Assembly (NCBI GenBank): GCA_046732795.1
Contig: JBKPNV010000361.1
Location: forward strand, 1 to 12,447
Origin: Gp6-AA40 sp046732795
GTDB lineage: Bacteria > Acidobacteriota > Vicinamibacteria > Vicinamibacterales > UBA2999
Direction of reading: 5' to 3'
DNA: 12,447 nucleotides
In this document: positions 6,752 to 12,447 of the stretch, piece by piece
How the letters are laid out: the number at the start of each line of letters is the position of its first letter
How positions within the stretch are numbered: position 1 is the stretch's first letter
Notes under the pieces: model-generated
Told to the model about the DNA's origin: nothing
The model's database searches: none
The model's input: only the letters and a program-made list of their open reading frames with translations
Translations under genes and position numbers: made by a program

Positions 6752-6820
6752 CAACTCCCAGCCCCAACTTCCAGACTTCCTGTATACATTGAGGAGCTGG
6801 GAGTTGAAATTGGGAGTTGA
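6752..6820. repeat. GGGAGTTG-rich spacer repeat with inverted arms
   Basis: CAACTCCCAGC (6752-6762) is the exact reverse complement of GCTGGGAGTTG (6796-6806), and TGGGAGTTGA recurs directly at 6798-6807 and 6811-6820. The 11-bp stem with a 33-base loop lies between the amidohydrolase stop and the DUF1330 start. It could be a weak attenuator or a decayed simple repeat; it lacks a T-run, so it is not a classic terminator. Confidence 0.6.
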
Positions 6821-6830
6821 TGGAGTTCTT

Positions 6831-7133
6831 ATGCCTGCCTATTGGGTTGCGCGCGCGAAGATCACCGATCCGGTTCAGTACAAGAAATACACCGATCTCG
6901 TGCCCGCGATCATCGCCAAGCATGGCGGCAGGGTTCTCGCGCGCGGCGGGCGATACAAGATCAACGAAGGACCGCACGAGTTCCATCGCTTTGTCGTGAT
7001 CGAGTTCCCCACGCTCGAACAGGGCGTCGCGTGCTTCGAATCTCCTGAGTATCAGGCGGCAGCCGCCTTCCGACGCAACGGCGCTGGTGTGGTCGAAAAC
7101 GTGATGGTCGACGGCGGCGACGCGACAACGTAG
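6831..7133 (+). CDS. DUF1330 family protein
   Basis: A 100-residue cytosolic protein with a dimeric alpha-beta barrel-like pattern. Family blocks are clear: AYWVARAKITDPVQYKKY (residues 3-20), AKHGGRVLARGG (about 29-40), and VVIEFPTLEQGVACFESPEY (about 54-73). DUF1330 members have no agreed reaction; some sit beside catabolic enzymes. ATG 6831 has GGAG 5 bases upstream and begins exactly at the family's usual N-terminus, so the 14 extra residues of the longer open frame are discarded as spacer repeat. It probably shares a transcript with the amidohydrolase. Its last codon and stop (ACG-TAG) are the head of REP copy B. Confidence 0.88.
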   Translation: MPAYWVARAKITDPVQYKKYTDLVPAIIAKHGGRVLARGGRYKINEGPHEFHRFVVIEFPTLEQGVACFESPEYQAAAAFRRNGAGVVENVMVDGGDATT

Positions 7134-7184
7134 GCCGGTCCTGCTCTTTGGATCTGGCGGTCTGCACAGTAAGACCGCCTACGT
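7128..7184. repeat. REP-like pair copy B between convergent genes (possible bidirectional terminator)
   Basis: ACGTAGG (7128-7134, plus) and its inverse CCTACGT (7178-7184) close the element; the symmetry extends as ACGTAGGCCGGTC against GACCGCCTACGT with one unpaired base. The right half holds a perfect hairpin, GGCGGTCT (7156-7163) with AGACCGCC (7172-7179), 8-base loop. Both flanking genes end inside the two GTAG heads. It looks like two REP units in opposite orientation, the left one decayed, and could terminate both converging transcripts. Confidence 0.65.
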
Positions 7185-8375
7185 GTCCCAATCGCGCGGC
7201 ACCTCAACGTAGGAACTATCCAGCTTGGCAATCGCATCACAGCCAAGCAGGCGCATCGTTCGTACGAGATCGGTCCGTAAGATTCCGATGGCACGCGCCA
7301 CGCCTGGTCCACCGGCGGCGCCGAGACCCCACGCATAAGCCCGGCCTATCAACACCGCCCTCGCGCCAAGGCATAGCGCTTTGACGATGTCTCCGCCGCG
7401 GCGAATGCCGCCGTCCATCAGGACCTCGACTTGGCCGTTCACTGCGGCGATGACTTCGGGCAGCGAGCGAAGAGACGCAGGAACGCCGTCGAGCTGCCGG
7501 CCGCCGTGATTGGACACCACAATGGCGCGTGCCCCTGTATCGATCGCCCGTCGTGCATCGTCTCCGGTGTGCACACCCTTGACCACGATCGGTCCGTTCC
7601 AGGCCGTGTGCATCCAGCGCAGGTCTTCCCACGTCACCAGCGTCTGCTCGAGCAACGCGCCCACGTCGCCGCACGGCATCGGGCCGATATCCGGCAATTC
7701 GACATTCGGAAAGACCCTTGGTGCACCGTCGGCGATGTAGTCCATCACCCATCTCGGGCGCGTCATGAATTGGCCCGCATGGGGCACGCTCGCCCAGAAC
7801 CGGCCCTGCAGGAGATGTCTCACGCCGTGTCGAAAATCGCGCTCGCGCATGCCGGCAACCGGTGTGTCGATGGTCACCACGAGTGCGCTGTATCCAGCCG
7901 CTTTAGCGCGCGCAATTGCCGCTTCAGCGACGGCGCGGCCGCCGGGCACATACAACTGGTACCAGAGTGGACCGTTCGCGCCAGCGCGAACTTCTTCGAT
8001 CCGAGTCCCTGAAAACGTCGACAGGATGTAGGCGGTGCCAGCAGCGCTTGCCTCGCGCGCCGCGAACACCTCGCCGCGCGGGTAGAACATGCGGCAGAAA
8101 CCAACCGGGGCCAGCATGAAGGGCAACGCCAGCTCGGTGCCAAGCACCGTGGTCCGCAGATCGCAGTCCGGGACTGGCACACACTGACGCGGGCGAAATG
8201 CCACGTCGCGAAACGCGCGAACGTTCTCCTGAAGCGTGATTTCGTCTTCGGCGCCGCCGTCAATATAGGCGAAAACGACTTTCGGCAGACGTCGCTGCGC
8301 GAGGCCCCTGAGATCTTCGATGTTGATGACACGGGGGAACGAAACAGCGCGAGCCAGGCTCGCTTCGGATCGCAT
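7179..8375 (-). CDS. FMN-dependent alpha-hydroxy-acid oxidase/dehydrogenase
   Basis: A 398-residue TIM-barrel flavoprotein of the glycolate oxidase / lactate dehydrogenase (LldD) / lactate monooxygenase family, which oxidises L-2-hydroxy acids to 2-oxo acids. Active-site residues by family alignment: Y37 in AYIDGGAEDE (Tyr24 of spinach glycolate oxidase), Y142 in WYQLYV (Tyr129), K266 in VVKGV (Lys230), and H290 and R293 in SNHGGRQLD (His254, Arg257). The FMN phosphate loop follows as MDGGIRRGGDI (320-330) and GARAVLIGRAYAWG (337-350). No signal peptide or membrane segment, so cytosolic. Substrate and whether O2 or a quinone is the acceptor cannot be told. The start has only AGG at a long distance; an alternative GTG at the codon for V17 is possible. 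It lies 42 bases after the amidase, with REP copy C between. Its stop lies in REP copy B. Confidence 0.88.
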   Translation of the reverse strand: MRSEASLARAVSFPRVINIEDLRGLAQRRLPKVVFAYIDGGAEDEITLQENVRAFRDVAFRPRQCVPVPDCDLRTTVLGTELALPFMLAPVGFCRMFYPRGEVFAAREASAAGTAYILSTFSGTRIEEVRAGANGPLWYQLYVPGGRAVAEAAIARAKAAGYSALVVTIDTPVAGMRERDFRHGVRHLLQGRFWASVPHAGQFMTRPRWVMDYIADGAPRVFPNVELPDIGPMPCGDVGALLEQTLVTWEDLRWMHTAWNGPIVVKGVHTGDDARRAIDTGARAIVVSNHGGRQLDGVPASLRSLPEVIAAVNGQVEVLMDGGIRRGGDIVKALCLGARAVLIGRAYAWGLGAAGGPGVARAIGILRTDLVRTMRLLGCDAIAKLDSSYVEVPRDWDT

Positions 8376-8398
8376 GGGCTCAGTACCTTGGACGGCTG

Positions 8399-8423
8399 GT
8401 CCGGCTAAAGCCGGACACTACGT
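8399..8423 (-). repeat. REP-like palindrome copy C, GTAG head
   Basis: On the minus strand ACGTAG (8418-8423), one base, then the perfect stem GTCCGGC (8410-8416) with GCCGGAC (8399-8405) and a 4-base loop. The amidase stop codon TAG (8418-8420) is part of the head. On the plus strand the same bases would read 'GPAKAGHYVG', a spurious peptide often seen in gene calls from Acidobacteriota. Confidence 0.75.
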
Positions 8424-9920
8424 TGGTGGACGCCGCGATCCGTGCTTCGTTGCCTGCTCGAACGCGTGGGCTATCTGCAGCACGCTCCACTCGTCACGAT
8501 GGCGGCCGACGATCTGGATTCCCACCGGAAGCCCGCCGGCCGTGAACCCGGCCGGCACCGACATCGCGGGATTGCTCAAGAAGCTTATGTACCAACACGA
8601 TCGCATCCAGTCGAGATAGTCGCCCATCGACGTGCCGGCAATCTCTTTTGGGTATGGCGTCGTGACGTCGAAGGGCGATACCTGCGTGACGGGCAGCACG
8701 AAGTACTCGTACTTCTCGAAGAACTGACGGCTCTGCTCGTGCGCCAACGCCTGCCTGGCCTGCGCGCGTCCGACATCGGCCGCCGTGAGCCGTTCCGCCT
8801 GGGCTACTTCGAACTTGATGGTGTCCTTGACCCACTCGGGACGCTCGCGGACGAGAGGCGCGTACTGTGCGTAGTTGCCGGCATACCGCAGAACCTTCAA
8901 TGCCTCATCGATCCCGGCAAAGTCGGGCTCCGCGTCCTCGACGATGCAACCGAGGTCGCCGAACACCCGTCGGTTCCCGTCGACGATGCGTCGAATTTCT
9001 GGCTCGAAGGGAATCCCGCCCAGGCCCTGCCACCAGGCGACGCGAACGCCCTTGAACGATCGGCCAAGCGGCGCCCGAAATCGTTCACCGGCCTCGTTGA
9101 TCGACAGCGGGCTTCGACTGTCGGGTCCGGCGATTGCGCTCAGGAACAGCGCGACGTCGGCGACCGAGCGCGCCATCGGTCCCGACACAGACAGTGGCGA
9201 CCACGATCCGTTTTCTGCCGGCACGCGTCCCGGCGACGGCCGGATGCCGACCACATTGCAGAAGGCGGCGGGATTGCGAAGCGAACCGCCCGCGTCGCTT
9301 CCGTCGGCGATCGGCACCATGCCGCAGGCGAGCGCCACCGCGGCGCCGCCGCTGCTTCCTCCGCACGTCTTGCTCAGATCGTACGGATTGCGGGTGGCGC
9401 CGAAGACGGTATTGAAGGTTTGCGATCCGGCGCCAAACTCTGGCGTGTTGGTCTTGCCAAGCGTGACGGCGCCAGCGGCACGGATGCGCGACACAATCAG
9501 CGCATCCCGCGTCGGTACGGTGTCGCGATAGAAAGGAGAGCCGCGCGTCGTGCGGATCCCAGCGGTATCGACAAGATCCTTATGGGCGACAGGAAGCCCG
9601 TGTAATGGCCCGAGCGTCCTGCCCTTGACTTGCATATCGTCGGCACCGGCCGCGTCGGCGAGCGCGCGCTCGGCCACGAGCGTCACGATCGCATTGACCT
9701 TTGGATTCACCCGCTCGATCCGTGCCAGGTGAGCCGTCATCACGTCGCGCGCCGATACGTCACGCCTCCGAATGCGGGCCACGAGCTCTATCGCACTGAG
9801 ATCACACAACTGCTCATTCGCAGCGGGTGGCGGCGCAGCGCTCGCGAGCAGGCTCGTGGGCGTCGAGCCGGCGGCGGCAACCGCACCGATGGCTTTCCCG
9901 AATGCTCGACGCGTCATCAT
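8418..9920 (-). CDS. Amidase-signature hydrolase with Tat-type signal
   Basis: A 500-residue amidase-signature enzyme related to GatA/AmiE-type amidases but exported. The N-terminus MMTRRAFGKAIGAVAAAG carries a twin-arginine-like motif (RRAFGK). The Ser-cisSer-Lys triad is complete: K114 in VAHKDLVD, S189 in CGGSSGG, and S213 in SDAGGS, matching Lys142, Ser217 and Ser241 of FAAH. It should cleave an amide (or ester) bond. The C-terminal block 'NPAMSVPAGFTAGGLPVGIQ' is the usual amidase ending. ATG 9920 is chosen because AGGAGG lies 10 bases upstream and the Tat motif starts there; the frame is open 14 codons further without signal-like content. Being alone, without GatB or GatC, and exported, it is not the tRNA amidotransferase. 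Second gene of a run after the quinoprotein. Confidence 0.9.
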   Translation of the reverse strand: MMTRRAFGKAIGAVAAAGSTPTSLLASAAPPPAANEQLCDLSAIELVARIRRRDVSARDVMTAHLARIERVNPKVNAIVTLVAERALADAAGADDMQVKGRTLGPLHGLPVAHKDLVDTAGIRTTRGSPFYRDTVPTRDALIVSRIRAAGAVTLGKTNTPEFGAGSQTFNTVFGATRNPYDLSKTCGGSSGGAAVALACGMVPIADGSDAGGSLRNPAAFCNVVGIRPSPGRVPAENGSWSPLSVSGPMARSVADVALFLSAIAGPDSRSPLSINEAGERFRAPLGRSFKGVRVAWWQGLGGIPFEPEIRRIVDGNRRVFGDLGCIVEDAEPDFAGIDEALKVLRYAGNYAQYAPLVRERPEWVKDTIKFEVAQAERLTAADVGRAQARQALAHEQSRQFFEKYEYFVLPVTQVSPFDVTTPYPKEIAGTSMGDYLDWMRSCWYISFLSNPAMSVPAGFTAGGLPVGIQIVGRHRDEWSVLQIAHAFEQATKHGSRRPPT

Positions 9921-9980
9921 TTGCCCGTAGCCTCCTTCTGGTCCGCAAGCCGCGTCTCGCATGTTTTCTCGCAGCGATTC

Positions 9981-10043
9981 ACCTTTGACCTCACTTGTGA
10001 CTTGACCTTTGACCTTGGATTTTGACCGTTGACCTGCGACCTA
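9981..10043. repeat. Degenerate AGGTCA-rich repeat tract downstream of the quinoprotein gene
   Basis: On the minus strand, from the stop codon of the PQQ gene onward, AGGTC/GGTCA words recur: six GGTC copies and one GGTG within about 60 bases, at irregular spacing of 7-20 bases. The tract includes the TAG stop itself. It fills half of the 120-base gap before the amidase. It resembles a decayed simple repeat rather than a hairpin; no function is evident. Confidence 0.6.
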
Positions 10044-12068
10044 CTCAGTAACCACGATCTGCCCCACTACCCAGGGATGTTCTTTGCACATATACACGTA
10101 GTTGCCGGGCTTGTCGAAGGTGACACCACCGACGTCCGCAGGATGGAGGGGGCCGGTCGTCCAGGAGCCGTCCTGCGCCACGATGGTGTGGACCATCAAC
10201 CCGTTGTTGCGCCAGGTAACCTGCGTGCCCCGTTTCACACGCGCGCGGAAGGGGCTGAAGGCATACTCGTCCGTCATGTAGTGAAAACCGGTGAACCCGG
10301 TATCACGCACGAGTGAAGCCGTCTCCACCTGGGTCGTGTCGGTCACCTGCCCCGGGAACGGCTCCTGCGGCGGACGGACGGGAGCGGACGCCTGGGCCAC
10401 GGCGCCACCGAGCTTGAATGCCCACACCCCTGCCGGGGCAATCGCGGCAATGTATTGTTCACCGTCGATCTCGTACGAGAGCGGCGGCCCACCAGCGGCG
10501 CCAATCTGGAACTGCCACAATCGATCACCGGTCTTCGCGTCATACGCCTCGAAGTTGCCGTCGGGCGCCGACTGGAACATCAATCCACCAGCCGTCGTCA
10601 TTGCGCCGCTCGGCCGGCCGGGTCTGAATTCCTTCTTCCACACCACCTTGTTCGTGCGGCTGTCGATCGCGGCAAGCACGCCGTGACTCAGATTGTTGAG
10701 CCCGGGCACGCGCTGGTTGAAGGTGTTGCTGAAGAACCACGGGTTCTCGTCGCGTCTGAGCCAACCCAGCGACGCATTCCCCGTCGCGTAGAAATAGCCG
10801 GTGTCCGGACTGTATGCCATTGGCGCGACACGCATCCCGAAGGTCGGTGTGAGCAGGTTCGCTTTCTCGACCGACGCGGGCGTGTAGAAGTCGCAGCGCA
10901 GATCGAACCCGCGCGGCAACGCCTCCTTCTTCCATGCGTCGCAAGGCGGCAGGGCGCTGTCGGCGCCGACCGGAAACGGTTGTGTCGCTGCGGTCTTCTG
11001 CAAGCTGTCCTGGGTCACCGGTCGATCTTCAACGCGCATCAACGGCTTCCCAGTTTCGCGATCGAGCATGAACAGATACCCGTCGGCGCGCATCGCGGCA
11101 ATCCCTTTGCGTGTACGGCCCTCGATCTGAGCCTCGTAGAGCACGGGCGATATGGCGATGTCGGCCTCCCAGATGTCGTGGCGAATCACCTGGTAATGCC
11201 ATCGCAGTTTTCCGGTCTTCATGTCGATCGCAACGACGGCGCACAGGTACAAATTCGTTCCAGGCCGCCCTTCGCCGGCGAGCTGCGGGACACCATTGCC
11301 GGTAACGTAGTAGACAACGCCCAGGTCGGGGTCCGCTGCACCGACGAGCCATACCGCGCCACCACCTCGCTGCCAAATCGTGCTCCCCTTCGGCCACGTC
11401 TCGGCTCCAGGCTCTCCGGGCGCGGGCACGACGAAGAAGCGCCACGATTCCTCACCAGTCCTGCCGCTGAGCGCGACGACCTGTCCACGCCAGCCGTTGT
11501 CGGCGCTCAAACCGACCGAGATCAGGCCGCCAGCATACAGAGGCGCGCCAGAGATCACCTGCCCTTTGTCTCGCGTTTTATCACCGACGTACTTGTTCCA
11601 GACGAGTTCTCCTGTTTTCTCGCGAAGCGCGATCACGCGCGCATCCGACAGTCCAACGAACACGAGGCCATCGCCAACCGCCACGCCCTCCCGCGCTGGC
11701 GCTCCCATGCCGTTCTGAAGACCGGCCTGAAATCTCCATACTCGTTCGCCCGTCTTGGCGTCCAGCGCGTACACGGACGGCGGCGCCGTGACGAACATCA
11801 AGCCGTCATGGACGACAGGCATCGTCCGGGCCCCTGCGGGCGTGTCGAACTTCTGCGACATCCAGGCCGCACCAAGCGTCGAGATGTTCTGCGTGGTTAT
11901 CTGGTTCAGGGTCGAGTGCCTGGTATTGCCCCAATCGCCACTGACAGCTGGCCATTGCTTGTTCGCCGGCCGCCGCGCATCGTCGCCCGATTGCACCGTG
12001 ACACCAACAGGCATCGTGACGAGCCACACCACTGCTGCAACCATCAACCGCCGCCTGATGCCGCTCAT
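10041..12068 (-). CDS. Exported PQQ-type beta-propeller dehydrogenase fused to a C-terminal cupredoxin
   Basis: A 675-residue protein: signal peptide (about 1-22), an eight-bladed quinoprotein propeller with repeated A-x-D-x-x-T-G-x-x-x-W motifs (near 101-111, 148-157, 198-209, 280-290, 467-477, 508-518), a linker near 556-580, then a copper-type domain (about 605-675: KRGTQVTW, H627, then C661-K-E-H664-P-W). Family features kept: 'WQRGGGAVWLVGAADPDLGVVYYVTGN' region (W232, N258) and H297-D298-x-W300. Changed: by my alignment the calcium-ligand Glu of methanol dehydrogenase is D190, the catalytic Asp (RPGDN) is T271 (RPGTN), the vicinal Cys pair is absent, and the axial Met of the copper site is V667. 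It may still oxidise alcohols or pass electrons, but is not a standard enzyme. ATG 12068 has AGGAG 6 bases upstream; the 66-residue longer frame is REP sequence plus spacer. First gene of its run. Confidence 0.88.
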   Translation of the reverse strand: MSGIRRRLMVAAVVWLVTMPVGVTVQSGDDARRPANKQWPAVSGDWGNTRHSTLNQITTQNISTLGAAWMSQKFDTPAGARTMPVVHDGLMFVTAPPSVYALDAKTGERVWRFQAGLQNGMGAPAREGVAVGDGLVFVGLSDARVIALREKTGELVWNKYVGDKTRDKGQVISGAPLYAGGLISVGLSADNGWRGQVVALSGRTGEESWRFFVVPAPGEPGAETWPKGSTIWQRGGGAVWLVGAADPDLGVVYYVTGNGVPQLAGEGRPGTNLYLCAVVAIDMKTGKLRWHYQVIRHDIWEADIAISPVLYEAQIEGRTRKGIAAMRADGYLFMLDRETGKPLMRVEDRPVTQDSLQKTAATQPFPVGADSALPPCDAWKKEALPRGFDLRCDFYTPASVEKANLLTPTFGMRVAPMAYSPDTGYFYATGNASLGWLRRDENPWFFSNTFNQRVPGLNNLSHGVLAAIDSRTNKVVWKKEFRPGRPSGAMTTAGGLMFQSAPDGNFEAYDAKTGDRLWQFQIGAAGGPPLSYEIDGEQYIAAIAPAGVWAFKLGGAVAQASAPVRPPQEPFPGQVTDTTQVETASLVRDTGFTGFHYMTDEYAFSPFRARVKRGTQVTWRNNGLMVHTIVAQDGSWTTGPLHPADVGGVTFDKPGNYVYMCKEHPWVVGQIVVTE

Positions 12069-12095
12069 ATGAAACTCCTGTCGGCAGGGAGCAAC

Positions 12096-12120
12096 GTAGA
12101 GCGGAGGCTTCAGCCTCCGC
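12096..12120 (+). repeat. REP-like palindrome copy D, GTAG head, upstream of the PQQ gene
   Basis: GTAG (12096-12099), A, then GCGGAGGCT (12101-12109), 2 bases, AGCCTCCGC (12112-12120): a perfect 9-bp stem. It lies 28 bases before the quinoprotein ATG, within its likely leader, so it could fold in the mRNA just ahead of the ribosome binding site. It is the only copy of the five not placed at a gene end. Confidence 0.75.
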
Positions 12121-12144
12121 GAGTGCCCGTTCGCCACGACGCAG

Positions 12145-12150
12145 ATGATA
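12145..12150 (-). promoter_or_regulatory. Candidate -10 box for the PQQ gene
   Basis: TATCAT on the minus strand matches the -10 consensus at 5 of 6 positions and would start transcription near 12138, upstream of REP copy D. No convincing -35 box is seen at 16-18 bases, so this is weak. Confidence 0.2.
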
Positions 12151-12273
12151 CGTACTTCTTCTTCTCGTCGCACTGCAGAAAACGCGTACTTACTCGAAGC
12201 GCGCGGTGGTAGCGGCGCGAAAACCGGCCGCAATCCACTTATTGCGCTCGTGCACGGTTCGCGCACCCGGATT

Positions 12274-12279
12274 TAGAAT
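12274..12279 (+). promoter_or_regulatory. Candidate -10 box for the Uma2 gene
   Basis: TAGAAT matches TATAAT at 5 of 6. Initiation near 12286 would give a leader of about 18 bases containing GGGAG (12292-12296) ahead of the ATG at 12304. No good -35 box is seen. Confidence 0.3.
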
Positions 12280-12303
12280 GAGCGCATGGCCGGGAGCGAT
12301 CCG

Positions 12304-12447
12304 ATGACACCGTCCTCTCCGGGCGTGAAGCTCACCTACGACGACTTCGTGCAGTTCCCTGATGACGGGCTTCGGCACGAGTTGATCGACGGGGAGCACC
12401 ATGTGACGCCGTCGCCGAACACCAAACATCAGGCCATCTCGCTCCAA
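12304..12447 (+). CDS. Uma2-family (DUF820) endonuclease-like protein, N-terminal part
   Basis: The frame is open to the last base, giving 48 residues: MTPSSPGVKLTYDDFVQF, then PDDGLRHELIDGEHHVTPSP, then NTKHQAISLQ. The pattern 'TYDDF..FPDDG.RHELIDGE..V.PSPN..HQ' is the standard N-terminus of Uma2-family proteins, which have a PD-(D/E)xK nuclease-like fold and often occur in many copies per genome with no proven role. ATG 12304 is chosen because GGGAG lies 7 bases before it; an in-frame ATG at 12286 would add six residues (MAGSDP). It is divergent from the quinoprotein gene, across 235 bases that hold REP copy D and candidate promoters only. The 3' end is outside the window. Confidence 0.85.
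   Translation, partial: MTPSSPGVKLTYDDFVQFPDDGLRHELIDGEHHVTPSPNTKHQAISLQ

Noticed and set aside
6752..6806. Rho-independent terminator after the amidohydrolase
   Set aside because: The stem has a 33-base loop and no following T-run, so it does not fit an intrinsic terminator.
7179..8375. IMP dehydrogenase or type 2 IDI from the FMN/phosphate-barrel pattern
   Set aside because: The SNHGGRQLD block, the AYIDGGAEDE block and the QLYV Tyr are specific to the alpha-hydroxy-acid oxidase family.
8320..8619. Plus-strand frame containing GPAKAGHYVG
   Set aside because: The peptide is the translation of REP copy C; the rest is antisense to the amidase end and the oxidase start.
8418..9920. gatA (Glu-tRNA amidotransferase subunit A)
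   Set aside because: The Tat-like signal, the lack of GatB/GatC neighbours and the catabolic setting argue for an exported general amidase.
1086..12120. Repeated palindromes as a CRISPR array
   Set aside because: Copies are 1-5 kb apart, in both orientations, with different stems; there are no regular spacers and no cas genes.
10455..12212. Plus-strand open frame of 585 codons
   Set aside because: It is the antisense of the quinoprotein gene. Long antisense frames are common at this GC; composition is Arg-rich and no domain is recognised.

Overview
The window reads as a stretch of a high-GC (roughly 60-65 % by eye) environmental bacterial chromosome. The likely source is Acidobacteriota, probably Vicinamibacteria-like. 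This rests on recognition, not on a marker gene: secreted proteins with 'PRTPDGKPDLSG.W' N-termini, YtcJ-type amidohydrolases, TPR-rich regulators, Uma2 and PIN genes, and dispersed palindromes whose spurious translations ('PAKAGHY', 'RLKPPLY') are familiar from that group. No rRNA, tRNA, CRISPR array, phage gene or complete insertion sequence is visible.

Layout. (1) 1-708: the 3' end of a plus-strand TPR protein. (2) 712-1033: a frameshifted, N-terminally truncated PIN (VapC-like) remnant on the minus strand. (3) 4890 down to 1123: a minus-strand run of four genes for exported proteins, namely two tandem paralogues of an uncharacterised family, a VOC-fold protein and a two-domain metallo-beta-lactamase-fold hydrolase. 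(4) 4891-5060: a divergent control region with a near-consensus promoter for the minus run, a weaker plus promoter, and three direct repeats spaced about two helical turns apart. (5) 5061-7133: a plus-strand exported amidohydrolase followed by a DUF1330 protein. (6) 12068 down to 7179: a minus-strand run of a PQQ-type beta-propeller dehydrogenase fused to a C-terminal cupredoxin, a Tat-type amidase, and an FMN alpha-hydroxy-acid oxidase. (7) 12304-end: the 5' end of a Uma2-family nuclease gene.

Most of these genes look like a periplasmic or secreted catabolic locus: two C-N/ester-type hydrolases (amidohydrolase, amidase), a metallo-hydrolase, a VOC protein, a quinoprotein with its own copper domain, and a cytosolic flavin oxidase. 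The sequence does not say which substrate ties them together, and I infer none.

The most notable non-coding feature is a set of short palindromes with a GTAG head (REP-like) at five intergenic sites. They sit exactly at gene ends: three genes on both strands terminate inside the head as ACG-TAG, so the repeat supplies the final Thr and the stop codon, and a fourth gene takes its last codons from a copy. A second palindrome family (GGGGTCAGACCCC, two inverted copies) supplies the start codon and first residues of the metallo-hydrolase signal peptide. Other spacers hold unrelated short repeats (AGGTCA-rich, GGGAGTTG-rich, GATTG/TGATT-rich).
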